A stretch of DNA of 64,000 nucleotides from contig CM064863.1 in the NCBI GenBank assembly GCA_032719365.1, positions 66,985,583 through 67,049,582 of the forward strand. Reading direction: 5' to 3'. The notes under the pieces were generated by a model that saw only the letters and a program-made list of their open reading frames with translations, searched no databases and was not told where the DNA came from. The first letter of the stretch is position 1, and each line of letters starts with the position of its first letter. This DNA is from Prinsepia uniflora. Lineage: Eukaryota; Streptophyta; Magnoliopsida; Rosales; Rosaceae. A program made the translations under genes and the position numbers. This document shows, piece by piece, positions 45,476 to 58,576 of this stretch.

Positions 45476-45819
45476 ATGGATCTGTCCTTAAGCTTCGCTG
45501 GATAAGATCTAGCAGTCTGTCCAGAGATAACATCCATGACATGTTTTCGATGAACAAGGGTGGAAAACTGGTCAAGCAGTTTGTGAGCATCGTAGGTCAC
45601 ATCTTTAAGCATCATCATCCAAGTCTTCACTTTCTTATCCTTCATCTGTTGCTCCTCTGCATCTTCCATCACTGCTTGAATCACAGGTAACATTTGTTGC
45701 AGCTTATCCATCTCATGCTTGAAATCTCGGCCACCTTGTATGCCACCAACAACAGAGGAAGTCAACCTTTCCAAGAGCAGCTTTAGAAGCGGCGCTACAA
45801 TCATAGATTCCATGACCAA
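45472..45819 (-). pseudogene. NBS-LRR pseudogene, coiled-coil (Rx_N) domain
   Basis: 115 codons, ATG at 45819 or in-frame ATG 45813. Sequence of the N-terminal coiled-coil of CNL resistance proteins: LLKLLLERL, then KLQQMLPVIQAVMEDAEEQQ and the conserved VKTWMMMLKDVTYDAHKLLD. It ends DRSI-stop and abuts LRR coding almost directly. The whole NB-ARC domain (P-loop, kinase-2, GLPL, MHD), normally over 300 residues, is absent, so the gene cannot make a nucleotide-binding switch. Confidence 0.85.
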
Positions 45820-47234
45820 TACTTAACAATTGATCAGTCATAGTTCAACCAATTGATGATATACTCCACAAAAAATCCTTAAAAATTATATCTAATTAGT
45901 AGCTGCAGAGTGCACTCTAGTTGCGATGGCTTTCAACTTTTAAGTCAAATATGGATGTCGAACAATTCTGTAGTTTATTATTTATCATAGGTCATGAAAA
46001 TTTCAGTAGTCCTTTATTTTATGCTCACATTTAAAAGACACCAATTTCTTCACATGTTTCTTTTATCAATTTTTCTGCTGATTTTCATGTGAATTTTTTT
46101 TCCCTAAATTTATTGTTTCTTAGTCTTTTTTATTATTTTTTTTTTCTTTTTTTCTTCTAAGCAGCAAAATTATGGTCTCTTCAAGCTTAATACAGACAAA
46201 ACAAATATTCACAAGTTTTTGAAGTCTTTATCAACTATTTGTCAAGAGATCTGTTAGTGGAGAAAAGAAAAAAGACAGTATTTTGGTTTTAAATTTTCAT
46301 TTTGTGTACTTTTCCTTCTACATCTATTCTCCATCTCTTCCTCTTTATCTCTCATTTTTTCTACTAAAATTGAAAATGAAAAACAAGAAATGAAATGGTT
46401 ATCAAACAGCCATTTAGCATTTATCACAATTTGGCCTTTAGATGACAATATGAATATAAGACAGCTCATCATCTTCACAAAATTTACTTCAAGTAATAGT
46501 CCTCACTATCCAATTTAGAAAAATCACGCATATTTTTCTATACGAAACAATATTTTATTTTAAACTATGAAATCTATTTTGGCATAATTCATATTATTGA
46601 TATTATATTGAATCAAACTCGATGGGCTCAATATCTCAAGCCGACCTATTGATAAGTCTAAGCAACACATGGGCCCAAGCCCAACAATCCTAGTAAGGGC
46701 TGCTCATTAGTTGACGCGTGGGAAAATCCCCACCATACATCCAGACGGTCACATGTCAACCCCATAACAAGAGCATTTTCTCCCACATCCAAACTATTCA
46801 TTATTCCCTCTTACATATCCATATAAAAGAAGACACATTTATCAATAAAGATAACAAAGTTTTACTATTCACATTTATTTGCAAATTACTATTCAGCCCA
46901 TGCTCCTTATACACATCAAACAACACTAACTTCGGCATTAACTTGAGTGTCGGAGTACTCTTAGGTCGGCACCATTGCTCACAACCTTGAGATCTGGATT
47001 GACTTTCAACAAACATATCTGATAACTTGACATTCATTACCAGCCTATTCATTATAAAGCTTTCTGAACATACAATGATAACATCAGGTCATCTTAAGAG
47101 ATGACCACCTACATTTACCAAGTGCTCATTATCCAATGTAGAAAATTACACCGAGATCATCCTTCGCTTTAGGTTAATCTAAATTATAAGTATACAAAAG
47201 CATGAGCAACAAAATTCCAACTATGATACCTAAC
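45820..47234. other. Intergenic, no gene recognised
   Basis: AT-rich, with long T-runs near 46110-46160. Holds the presumed promoter of the resistance pseudogene (45820 rightwards). No TSD-flanked element or RNA gene found. Confidence 0.4.
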
Positions 47235-47927
47235 CTGTGGAACTTGTATATGCTGAAATGATGCAGCATTTGTAATTTTAGCTTCAACCTTTGTATGCAC
47301 CAATTCTAATACATGATAGATCCTACAAAATTGAGGGTGGGATTTGTCCCCTGAAAGAAATACATACCCGATGTTGTTTACATCAATCCAACTGCACCTA
47401 GGTTGCTCCTTGACTCATTTCTCTTTCATTCTTGCCCGGTCCTCCCTGTATCTACTCTTCTTCCACAACCCAAATACGTTTCTGCCAAAATCACATATAT
47501 GTTAGAGTTAATGGGTTCTTTCTCTAAAATCCTCTTCCCAGCAATCTCACCCACCTCAACGTTCTTGTGGATTCTGTAGGCTCCAAGTATTGCCCCTCAG
47601 AGACTTGTAGGAATTTCAAATCCCTGTGCTAGCATTTGATCTCAAAATCTCATTGTTTCATCTATAAGTCCAAATCTTCCCATCAAATCAACTATACATG
47701 TATAATGCTCAGTTGTAGGTTGAAGAAGATACTTGCTTCTCATCATATCAAATGAGTATCTCCCTTGGTCTACCAATCCGGCAAGGCTACAAGTAGATAG
47801 AACACCAACAAAGGTCATATAATTAGGTTGAACATCTGTTGATATCATTTGTTTGAACATTTCCAAAGCTACTTCGCCACTCCCATGGTGAGCTAATCCA
47901 CAGATTATAGAATTCCAGGAAATGACA
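47235..47927 (-). pseudogene. PPR protein pseudogene, C-terminal part (PPR repeats and E domain)
   Basis: Minus strand. 47642-47927 encodes VISWNSIICGLAHHGSGEVA, then MFKQMISTDVQPNYMTFVGV and HYTCIVDLMGRFG, the last PPR motifs of a plant PLS-class protein. Downstream the E domain is clear across three frames (GAILGAYRIHKNVEVGEIAG, then NIYVILAETYLG, CSWIDVNNIGYVFLSGDKSH). It has stops where Trp or Ile is usual, a frameshift near 47440, and a GT after 47235. Such proteins bind organellar RNA for C-to-U editing. The N-terminal part lies 15.6 kb away at 63495-63767. Confidence 0.85.
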
Positions 47928-50900
47928 TGTGACGACCCGTCCTGAATTAGCGGGATTAATTAAGAATTAATGACGGATTAGCCTCGCTAATCGAAGACTA
48001 ATCGGCGATTAGACGAGGATTAGCAGACGTTCGGGCGAAATGACGATTTTGACCCTAGAATGGGCAAATCGTTAACTTTTCGTTCAGACAGTCAAATGGA
48101 TTTTAGCCGATGACTGTGACGTAGTTCGTGACGTCACGAGTTCATAGACAAGTGGCACGCTCAATTCCGACGTCTGAGGAAGAGGTTATGACGTTCGGAA
48201 GTTCAAGGGCAATTTGGTAAATTGGGCCAAAAGTTGACTTTTGACCCGAGAGGTCCGATGACTGAGGGCCGAAGACCGTTACGTAGGTTGGGACGATACA
48301 AATCCGTAGACAGGTGGCACGTCGAATTCGGACGTTCAACGGAAAAGTTACTGTTCACAAAAGTTCGAGTGCACTATTGCACATTTTACAAGACAAGGAC
48401 TATTTGGCAATTAGTGGGGCCCAGATATTTTGGGGCAGACCAATGGATGAATGATACTTGTCATCCATCCATTGCCCACCCAAATTAATACATGCATCGA
48501 TCATCTTCTTTGTTGCTTCCAAACCAAACCCGAGAACCAACAAAACCCAAACCCCATGTATGCCTTCCCTTGTGATGCTTGAGTGAGTTTGAGAGGATGA
48601 CTGAGGGACAAAGATGGGCTGATGAAGCCGAGGACGGTGGTAGGAGGCGGCTGGGCCGCCGTGCACGGTGGAGGGAAGGTATGGATCAGTTTTATGTTTT
48701 TGAATCCAAAAATTCGATTAGAACATTATGGTTGATTTTGGGTGTTTAGGAGATGATTAGTAGGCTAGTAGGAAAGCTTAGGGACGATTTCTGGTGGTGG
48801 ATGAAGGTTAAACGGCCTAGGTCCTCGACTGTGAAAGTTGGCCGTGAGCGAGGATTTGAACCACATCAGTTTTCATGTTTTTACTTGCTTCTAATTATGT
48901 GAATAGATAGGAATGGATGAAATAGGAATATTAGGATTGAAATAGAAGAATTTGGACGAAACAATAGGAAATTATAGGCCTGGACCGGTCACGCCGGTCC
49001 AGTTTCAGGAAACGGACCGGATCAGCTGGTCTGAACCGGCCGTCGAGAGGTAGGAGATGCACTGTGCAGTGGCGCGTGAAGCCCATGTGCAGTGCACTAC
49101 CATGGCGCGTGCAGGCACATATCAGGGAATTTGAGGGTGGTTCCAACATGTGAAATCATCTATTCGATGTAACGAACATTTTGGGACTGGTTTCGTGTCA
49201 ATCGGACATCGTTTCGATAGGTTTCGAGATGTCCGAAAGTTTAGGTTCGCGTTTAAAAATTGTTAGAAAATCGGGAAAATTATGGGACTTCAATGGGAGG
49301 TTAATGAGGCTATTAGTAACCTTCTATTACGATTTGGACAGGTTCGGAAATCCCAGAGGCAACGTTTGACCATGGAGACGGTTATGGCACGCGTATCGAG
49401 GCGCGATTTCGGACGGTCTGTGAGTGGGCCTTTCTTTCGAATTCGATGCATGCATAAATGTTTATAAATGCTTTTAATACATGTTTTGTGTTGCCATGAG
49501 TGCAATTGTTTGTGAAAGTTTAGGTTCGACATAAGTGCATGTATTTCGAGGTCTTCGGCTTTATGTCGTACCATTGCGTACCATGTTTTCAACGAGAATG
49601 GATTTTGGATTTAGAACTATGGAATCGGGCACGAGACCCATTTGATTTACAAACTCTCGGACTTGGAGTCCATTTGATTTGAAGAGGAATCGGACCTAGG
49701 GTCCATTTGAGCTATACGATCGGACCGAGGGTCCAATTGGTTTACAATCCGGGTTCGAGGCCCAGTTAGGTGTATTATCGGGCTTGATGCCCCGTTGATT
49801 TATGATATCGGGCCTGAGACCCATTACGTTGAGGTATCGGGCTTAAGGCCCTGTTGGTTGTGAAATTGGACGTGAGGTCCGTTGAGTTATGGTTTCGGGC
49901 TTAGGGCCCAGTTATCGTGACATCGGGCTAGGGCCCAGTTGAGTGTAACATCGGGCTTGAGTCCCAGTTCAGTTTATGAAATGAGAATCGGGCATGAGAC
50001 CCTGTTGAACTATGGATTTAGGCCGAGGCCTGTGAAATAGATTTGAATCGGATTCGAGGAATCCTATTGAGATGAATCGGGTATGAGACCCAGTTGAAAT
50101 ATGCTTTGAGAAAGAAAGAACGAAAGTATTTGAAAATGATTGTGAACCCTCCATATGATTTATATGGTCTCTTCCAGCGTCGACCTGGAGAGTCACGATC
50201 CACAAACCAGAGTGGGTATCCCCATAGGGATCCCAGTCTAGGAGTGGAGGTTACTTAATGTGGTCCCGGACCAGATTCCGGAGAGATGTGTGGACTGGAT
50301 CCAGAGAGAGAGAGCTCGGACTAGATCCAGTGATTGAGCCTCCTAGATGGAGATTCCTGGGAGAAGACTCGGAGTGAGACCTCGAGTATTGTGCACACTA
50401 GTATAGATTTGATATCGTGACATATATCGGGGATGTGTTCCCTAGGAGCTGTGTGCCCCGAGTTGGCATCTTCTCGGAAGTGCCGCGGATGGGTTATACG
50501 TATGTCGGTACGTATGAGGTTTTATGAAAGTGATTTGGGGGCGGAGACCCCGTGTTCCATATTTTATATTTTGGAAAGTGGTTTGGGGCAGAGACCCCGT
50601 ATGGTATGTTTTGGTATTTCACTGAGAAAGGTTTTGGGCTGAGACCCATGTGATGTGATTTGGGCTGAGTCCCTATTGATTTGACCTACGGGTTTTGAAT
50701 TGTGATTTCGGGTCAGGGACCCAAATGGATTGATGGGTCATGACGGTTTATGGGGCCGAGCATGAACCCTTGAATGATTTTGAGAATGTTTTCAAATGGT
50801 TTTTATGAACGTTTGCTAAATGGTATTTGAATGCATGCATATATTTTTATTGAAGGACATAAATGTCTTTGTATGAAAATGTTTTTATTAAAATATTATT

Positions 50901-51119
50901 ATGTCCACTCACAGTTTTCGTGTTTTAATGCTCTTTAGGTTGATCGCGAATGCGCTGTAGCAGAGACGAGACATTACTCCCCTCCTCCTACGATCCTGAC
51001 GCACTCTGATAGCCCCGGAGAGGGCTAGAGATGGAATTTTCCCTGGTCTGACACTTCGTGTCAGACGGGATCAGGCGGGTCCCACGTTAATCCCAGGGGA
51101 TTTGGGACCGGTCCTGACA
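47928..51119 (+). repeat. LTR1, complete, 3,192 bp
   Basis: TGTGACGACCCGTCC ... GGTCCTGACA. ACGT palindrome 48116-48137; GC-rich but decayed hairpin near 49070-49110; GTGAGTGGGCC near 49420; degenerate about 30-bp repeats with GGGC..GCCC hairpins 49620-50100; GTCCACTCACAG near 50902, followed by TGCTCTTTAGG. A primer-binding site with one change (TTGGTATCATAGC) follows at 51121. Confidence 0.85.
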
Positions 51120-52701
51120 AGTTGGTATCATAGCATGGAGTACGCGCAGGTCGAGGATGTGATGTCTCTGAAGTCGTAACAGCCCGTCATCAACCTGAAA
51201 GTTAGGGTAAGAGTAGGAAGTACCACGTTCTGAATGAGATTCGATACGATGGTTTGAGTTTCAATTGGCACTAGATGCCACGTGTTTCGATGTTTGATCC
51301 TGAGGAGGATCAGTATTCGTGTGAATCCGATGGTTGAGAGCCGTAGAGTTACATGAGGACGAGATCCTCGGAGTGTAGTTATTGGCTGGTTGGGTACCAG
51401 TATTGGAGTACGATGACTCTTCGGAGTCGAGATCGAGGGATCGGTCTGGATGGTAGGGCTGCAGCGGGCAGCCGGGTTTATGATAACCCTAGTAAGTGAT
51501 TGTTTGGACAAGTTACTAGGAGTGTGGTACTTGTGATCGGATCAAGAGGTGGATCGATCAGTGGATGTTGTGTGTAGGGCGATTGGTACCGGTGTTCGAC
51601 TACCGCATGGATTGGGAGTCTCGATAGCAGAATGTTTGTTAGATTGGTCTGCACGAGGTTGTTACAGACGCTGCTATCGATGGACGTGATCGAGTCTTAT
51701 CAAGTTGGATGGACTCAGGTTGCCGTGACGATTGTGACGATAGGATTCGTCACTCGTGACGATGATACGAGGTGCGTAAGTGACACACAGTATGAACAGT
51801 GATTCTGGATTCAACTCGGTGACGGCTGAGTCCGATCGCAGAATGAGATGTTGACCAAGGGTGTTGGCACACTTTCCACGCTCTTGTGAAGGTGGTAGTT
51901 GTGAGTGGGACAGAGAGGATCCTAGATGGACATGATTGACGATCAGATCAGATCTGAAAGGTGACTGTTTGGAGACTCGAAGTCAGTCTAGATGACAAGT
52001 GGCATCGCTGAGTCATGCGAGATACGATACGAGAACTTGAGAGCGAGTCAAGATCAGAGTAGCGTAGCGAAGCGCAGTAGAGCCGGGAGTGTCGACTGGT
52101 CACATTGGTTGTGACCTGTGTTGGTATTGGACTGTTAGTTATCCGATGTGTTCGGATCGATGTGGTTGGTGGGACTCTAAGTAGAGTCATTTTGGACATA
52201 GGTCTGAGGATGACCTGTAAGACGGGATTCGTGCCATCGTGATGGCAGGATCTATAGGTTGTTGTCTGATCAGATGCTGAGCAGGATGCCAGCTTAGACG
52301 TGGTAGCCCTTAGTGGGGATGCATTTTCAGCCTGACGATTGTCAGATGGAAGCTGTCAGGGTGGCAGACTGAAAAGCCGTTTAGATATCATCTTGGTGTT
52401 GCTTACCTGTCAAAGTGAGTGACAGGCGAGATCGACGAGTGTCAACATTTTGTCTCGAGTGAGACGTACGAGCTGACGTGTAGTTCTCAAGAATGAATTG
52501 GAGCTTTGGAGGCTCCGATGACGGTATGTACCGAGGACGATAACGATGAGTACGGTATGTGTGTTGGACGTGTACTGCTACACGAGTATTCTCGTGTGGG
52601 TGCAACGATCCAAGTCAAGGAAAAAGGTCGGATTCCACAGTTTGGTTGTGGAATCGGGTCAATTTGAATTTCGAGGACGAAATTCCTTAAGGGGGGAAGT
52701 T
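51120..52701 (+). other. Internal region 1, non-coding
   Basis: Begins with the primer-binding site and ends with polypurine AAGGGGGGAAG. No retrotransposon protein motif in any frame; the open frames of 60-127 codons are scattered on the minus strand and unlike any family. Compared with the other copies it has an internal deletion near 51918, where AGAGAGGATC joins CTAGATGGACATG. Confidence 0.65.
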
Positions 52702-55700
52702 TGTGACGACCCGTCCTAAATTAGGGGGATTAATTAAGAATTAATGACGGATTAGCCTCGCTAATCGAAGACTAATCGACAATTAGACGAGGATTAGCAG
52801 ACATTCGGGCGAAATGACGATTTTACCCCTAGATTGGGCAAATCGTTGACTTTTCGTTCAGGATGTCAAATGGATTTTGGCTGATGACTGTGACGTAGTT
52901 CGTGACGTCACGAGTTCATAGACAGGTGGCACGCTCGATTCCGACGTCCGATGATGAAGTTATGACGTTCGGAAGTTCAAGGGCAATTTGGTAAATTGTG
53001 CCAAAAGTTAACTTTTGACCCGAAAGGTCCGATGGCCGAGGTCTGGTGCGAAATATATAAGCACACAAATTAAACGCTCTTGTGAAAATTGTAGTAAAGC
53101 ATGTAAGTGGGGATCGTTCTAGACCGGGGATTAGGAGGGACTGCTAAACACTTGACAACTGACTTAAAAACGTAAAAACAAAGTTTAAAACACTAATCTT
53201 GACTCAAAGAATGCAAAACTAAAGTTTAAAACACTCAAACAAACCAAAAACTCAAAACAGCAACCAAAAGACTCAAAACTGCCTTAAAAACACTTTTTGG
53301 GCAGTTTTGAACACCTAACACTAATTTGTATGAAATTGGGTTATAACTTAAATCAAAACACAAACTAAAACACTTTCTAACTAATATGACACTTCAAAAT
53401 AAAGGGGGACTTGGTTTTGACGAATTTGAAAACAAAGAAAACAGATTGTAAAACGAATTTGGATGAAACTATGGAAGGAAGGTTAGCTAGAGGATTCTTC
53501 TCCACACATGGTATATTTGCACATAAACCAATTTTCAGTTGTTCTTTCGATAAATCATGGAACTCAACCCCCCAGGTTAATTAGGTCCACTTAAATTAAC
53601 CTTCAAGTTCTCCTTAAGTTATTAAATTGGATGGGAAAACACATACAACAATTCAACACATTCTTCAAAAGTCCTTTACGTGAAAAGCACAATAAAGATA
53701 CAATCAAAGATCATTAAGCAATATGAGAACTATAAGTATTGACGAGGCATTCGTACTATGATGAGCATGAAACTCGTGCCAAGAATTCATGTAATGTGAT
53801 CGTTTATAAGCAACCTCCACTACTTGTGAATATAAGATTGTAACTATTAGGTGAAACTCCCATATATTCTAGCATCATATTCATGCATGAAAACTAAGCG
53901 TGCACTCTTAATAAACATACACGAATAAGTTATCAATCAAGCAGTTAAACGAATTGAATTCACAACTTATGAAATCACAACTAAAGGTAATCAATTCATA
54001 TTGCAAGTATGTACATGGTTTCGAATCACCCCCTAACTAAGAGGGGTTTAGTTCCTCATACTCACAACACAGAGATTATTGAATTGAAACATTGAGAATA
54101 AAAGAAAGAAAACGCCTAAACGTTCCAGCAATCCTCAATTGAATAGCAAGCACATTCAAGGCACTCCTCCTTCCTCTTTGCTACGGCACAAGGGATGGTG
54201 GTGAATTGTGGTGGTTATGGATGATGTAGAATGGTGGAAAAGTGTCTAGGATGGGTGTATGGCACAGAAAGGAAGGTTTAGGGTCAGAAAATATGGAGAT
54301 TGGTGAAGGATGGTGGCTGCAGAGAATGGGTGAAGGTTTTTGACGTGAATAGTGAGAGAATGGTTGAGTCTGAATGAGTCCCCCCCTAGGGTGCGCCAAA
54401 CAGATTTTATTTAAAGGGGAAGTAATCCCAGCCCTCTTAATTTCAAGAATAGAAACCTTCAAGAATAGAAACTTGGTTTCTAAATCTGAACTCTTTGTTC
54501 TTCATTTCATTTCTTCACTCACTCCTAGCCTCCGTTGGTCTTCATTTTTGTCCATTCCTTTTGCTCCAAGCATGTGATATCCATTCCAAGCCCAATTATG
54601 CTCCAAAAGACTCCAAAATGCACCTTCTTGCACACTTTGCCCATAGAACCTGAAAATACATGAAATTGGCTTAAAAGACTAAAATAACTAAGAACTAACA
54701 ACGTATATGCACAAGAACAAGCTAACTAAGTCACATAAATATGCTCCTATCAGAGGCCGAAGATCGTTACGTAGGTAAGGACGATAAGAATCCGTAGACA
54801 GACGGCACGTCGAATTCAGACGTTCGACGGAAAAGTTACGGTTCACGAAAGTTTGAGTGCACTATTGCACATTTTACTAGACAAGGACTATTTGGAAATT
54901 AGTGGGGCCCAGATATTTAGGGGCAGGCTAATGGATGAATGACACTTGTCATCCATACATTGCCCACCAAAATTAATACATGCATCGATCATCTTCTTTG
55001 TTGTTTCCAAACAAAACCCGAGAACCCACAATGCCCAAACCCCATGTCTGCCTTCCCCTGTGATGCTTGAGTGAGTTTGAGAGGATGAGTGAGGGACAAA
55101 GATGGGCTGATGAAGCTGAGGATGGTGGCAGGAGGCAGCTGGGCCGCCGTGCACGGTGGAGGGAAGGTATGGATCAGTTTTATGTTTTTGAATCCAAAAA
55201 TTCGATTAGAAAATTATGGTTGATTTTGGGTGTTTAGGAGATGATTAGTAGGCTAGTAGGAAAGCTTACGGACGATTTCTTGTGGTGGATGAAGGTTAAA
55301 CGGCCTGGGTCCTCAACTGTGAAAGTTGGCCGTGAGGGAGGATTTGAACCATGGTGATTTTCATGTTTTTACTTGCTTCTAATTATGTGAATAGATAGGA
55401 ATGGATGAAATAGGAATATTAGGATTGAAATAAAAGAATTTGGATGAAACAATAGGAAATTTTAGGCCTGGACCGGTCACGCCGGTCCAGTTGCAGGAAA
55501 TGGACCGGATCGGCCGATTTGAACCAGCCGTCGAGAGGTAGGAGACGCACTGTGCAGTGGCACGTGAGGCCCACGCGCAGTGCACTCCCATGGCGAGTGC
55601 AGGCACGTGGCAGGGAATTTGAGGGTGGTTCCAACATGTGAAATCATCTATTCAATGTAACGAACATTTTGGGACTGGTTTAGTGTCAATCGGACATAGT

Positions 55701-57608
55701 TTCGATAGGTTTCGGGATGTCCGAAGGTTTAGGTTCGCGTTTAAAAATAGTTAGAAAATCGGAAAAATTATGGGACTTCAATGGGAGGTTAATGAGGCTA
55801 TTAGTAACCTTCTATTACGATTTGGACAGGTTCGGGAATCCCGGAGGCGACGTTTGACCAGGGAGACAGTTATGGCACGCGTATCGGGGCGCGGCTTCGG
55901 ACGGTCTGTGAGTGGACCTTTCTTTCAAATTCGATGCATGCATAAATGTTTATAAATGATTTTAATACATGTTTTGTGTTGCCATGAGTGCAATTGTTTG
56001 TGGTAGCTTAGGATCGACATAAGTGCATGTATTTCGAGGTCTTCGGCTTTATGTCGTACCTTTGCATACCATGTTTTCAACGAGAATCGATTTTGGATTT
56101 AGAACTACGGAATCGGGCACGAGACCCATTTGATTTACAAACTCTCGGACTTGGAGTCCATTTGATTTGACGAGGAATCAGACCTAAGGTCCATTTGAGC
56201 TATACGATCGGACCGAGGGTCCAATTGGTTTACGATTCTGGTTCGAGGCCCAGTTAGATGTACTATCGGGCTTGATGCCCCGTTGATTTATGATATCAGG
56301 CCTGAGACCCATTTCGTTGAGGTATAGGGCTTAAGCCCCGTTGGTTGTGAAGTCGGATGTGAGGTCCGTTGAGTTATGGTTTCGGGCTTAGGGCCCAGTT
56401 ATCGTGACATCGGGCTAGGGCCCAGTTTAGTGTAACATCGGGCTTGAGTCCCAGTTGAGTTTATGAAATGAGAATTGGGCATGAGACCCCGTTGAACTGT
56501 GGATTTAGGCTGAGGCCTGTGAAATGGATTTGAATTGAATTCGTGGAATCCTATTGAGATGAATCGGATATGAGACCCAGTTGAAATATGCTTTGAGAAA
56601 GAAAGAAAGAAAGTATTTGAAAATGACTGTGAACCCTTCATATGATTTATATGGTCTCCTTCAGCGTCGACCTGGAGAGTCACGATCCACAGACAAGAGT
56701 GGGTATCCCCATAGGGATTCCGTTCTAGGAGTGAAGGTTACTTGATGTGGTCCCGGACCAGATTCCGGAGAGATGTGTGGACTAGATACAGAGAGAGAGA
56801 GCTCAGACTAGATCCAGTGATTGAGCCTCCCAGGTGGAGATTCCTGGGAGAAGACTGGGAGTGAGACCCCCGAGTAGTGTGCACACTAGTATAGATTTGA
56901 TATCGTGACATATATCGGGGATGTGTTCCCTAGGGCTGTGTGCCCCGAGTTGGCATCGTCTCGGAAGTGCCGCGAATGGGTTATACGTATGTCGGTACGT
57001 ATGAGGTTTTATGAAAGTGATTTGGGGGCGGAGACCCCGTGTTCCATATTTTATATTTTGGAAAGTGGTTTGGGGCAGAGACCCCGTATGGTATGTTTTG
57101 GTATTTCACTGAGAAAAGTTTTGGGATGAGACCCATGTGATGTGATTTGGGCTGAGTCCCTATTGATTTGACCTACGGGTTTTGAATTGTGATTTTGGGT
57201 CAAGGACCCAAATGGATTGATGGGTCATGATGGTTTATGGGATCGGGCATGAACCCTTGAATGATTTTGAGAATGTTTTCAAATGGTTTTTATGAACGTT
57301 TGCTAAATGGTATTTGAATGCATGCATATACTTTTATTGAAGGACATAAATGTCTTTGTATGAAAATGTTTTTATAAAAATATTAATTTGTCCACTCACA
57401 GTTTTCGTGTTTTAATGCCCTTCAGGTTGATCGTGGATGCGGGCTGTAGAAGAGACGAGACATTACTCCCCTCCTCCTACGATCCTGACGCACTCTGATA
57501 TCCCCGGCGAGGGCTAGAGATGGAATTTTCCCTGATCTGACACTTCGTGTCCGACGAGATCAGACGGGTCCCACGTTAATCCCGGGGGATTTGGGACCGG
57601 TCCTGACA
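52702..57608 (+). repeat. LTR2, complete but split by a 1.7-kb insertion
   Basis: Same family as LTR1. Broken at 53043/54753 by the insertion described next. ACGT palindrome 52890-52911; inverted pair near 55907 and 57393; hairpin repeats 56110-56600. Followed by the site TTGGTATCAGACC at 57610 and a second internal region, so this one LTR is shared by two internal regions. Confidence 0.85.
53044..54752. mobile_element. 1,709-bp TG...CA insertion inside LTR2, probable solo LTR, 6-bp TSD
   Basis: AT-rich, unlike its host. Ends are TGGTGCGAAATA and GCTCCTATCA. Flanking GAGGTC (53038-53043) and GAGGCC (54753-54758) correspond to one GAGGGC-like site in LTR1. No ORF with homology. TG...CA ends suggest a solo LTR or short non-autonomous LTR element. 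Orientation undetermined; reading from the right it starts TGATAGGAGC. Confidence 0.6.
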
Positions 57609-58576
57609 AGTTGGTATCAGACCATGGAGTACGCGCAGGTCGAGGATGTGATGTTTTTGAAGTCGTAACAGCCCGTCATCAACCTGATAGTTAGGGTAAG
57701 AGTAGGAAGTACCACGTGCTGAACGAGATTCAATACGATGGTTTGAGGTTCAATTGGCACATGATGCCACGTCTTTCGATGTTTGATCTTGAGGAGGATC
57801 AGTATTCGTGTGAATCCGATGGTTGAGAGTTATAGAGTTACATGAGGACGAGATCCTTAGAGTGTAGTTATTGGCTGGTTGGGTACCAATATTGGAGTAC
57901 GATGACTTTTTGGAGTCGAGATCAAGGGATCGGTCTGGATGGTAGGGCTGCAGCGGGCAGCCGGGTTTGTGATAACCCTAGTAGGTGATTGTTTGGACAA
58001 GTTACCAGGAGTGTGGTACTTGTGATCGGATCCAGAGGTGGATCGATCGGTGGATGTTGTGTGTAAAGCGATTGGTACCGGCGGTCGACTAACGCATGGA
58101 TTGGGAGTCTCGATAGTAGAATGTTTGTGAGATTGGTCTGCACGAGGTTGTTACAGACGCTGCTATCGATGGACGTGATCAAGTCTTATCAAGTTGGATG
58201 GGCTCAGGTTGCCGTGACGATTGTGACGATAAGATTCGTCAGTTGGGATGATGATACGAGGTACGTAAGTGACGCACAGTATGAACAGTGATTCTGGATT
58301 CGACTCGGTGATGGTTGAGTCCGATCGCATAATGAGATGTTGACCAAGGGTGTTGGCACACTTTCCACGCTCTTGTGAAGGTGGTAGTTGTGAGTGGGAC
58401 AGAGAGGATCCCGAGTGGCTCAGTGCGAGGTACGTGAGTACTTGGTATGGAGACCAGTTTCCCCAGTGATGGAGATCAGTTTCCTCAGTGATGGAGACCA
58501 GTTTCCCAGTGATGGAGACTAGTTTCCTCAGTGATGGAGACCAGTTTCCCCTGTGACGGAGATCAGTTTCCCCAGT
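57609..58576 (+). other. Internal region 2, truncated
   Basis: Closely repeats 51120-51918, then continues into sequence that copy 1 has lost (CCCGAGTGGCTCAGTG) and into the 22-bp array. Joins LTR3 abruptly inside a shared AGT. No coding motifs. Confidence 0.6.
58449..58576. repeat. Minisatellite, about 6 copies of a 22-bp unit
   Basis: Units of the form GGAGA(C/T)CAGTTTCC(C/T)C, then AGTGAT, 21-22 bp each, six in a row; the last is cut by the LTR3 junction. Lies in the retrotransposon internal region. Confidence 0.9.

Noticed and set aside
49620..50100. Regular about 30-bp GGGC..GCCC repeats resembling a satellite or CRISPR array
   Set aside because: Copies are diverged and always occupy the same LTR interval; treated as LTR hairpin arrays.
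51128..51511. Minus-strand open frame of 127 codons in the LARD-like internal region
   Set aside because: Low-complexity Thr/Ile/Pro-rich translation with no domain; it is antisense to the element and only partly open in the sister copy (57922-58182).
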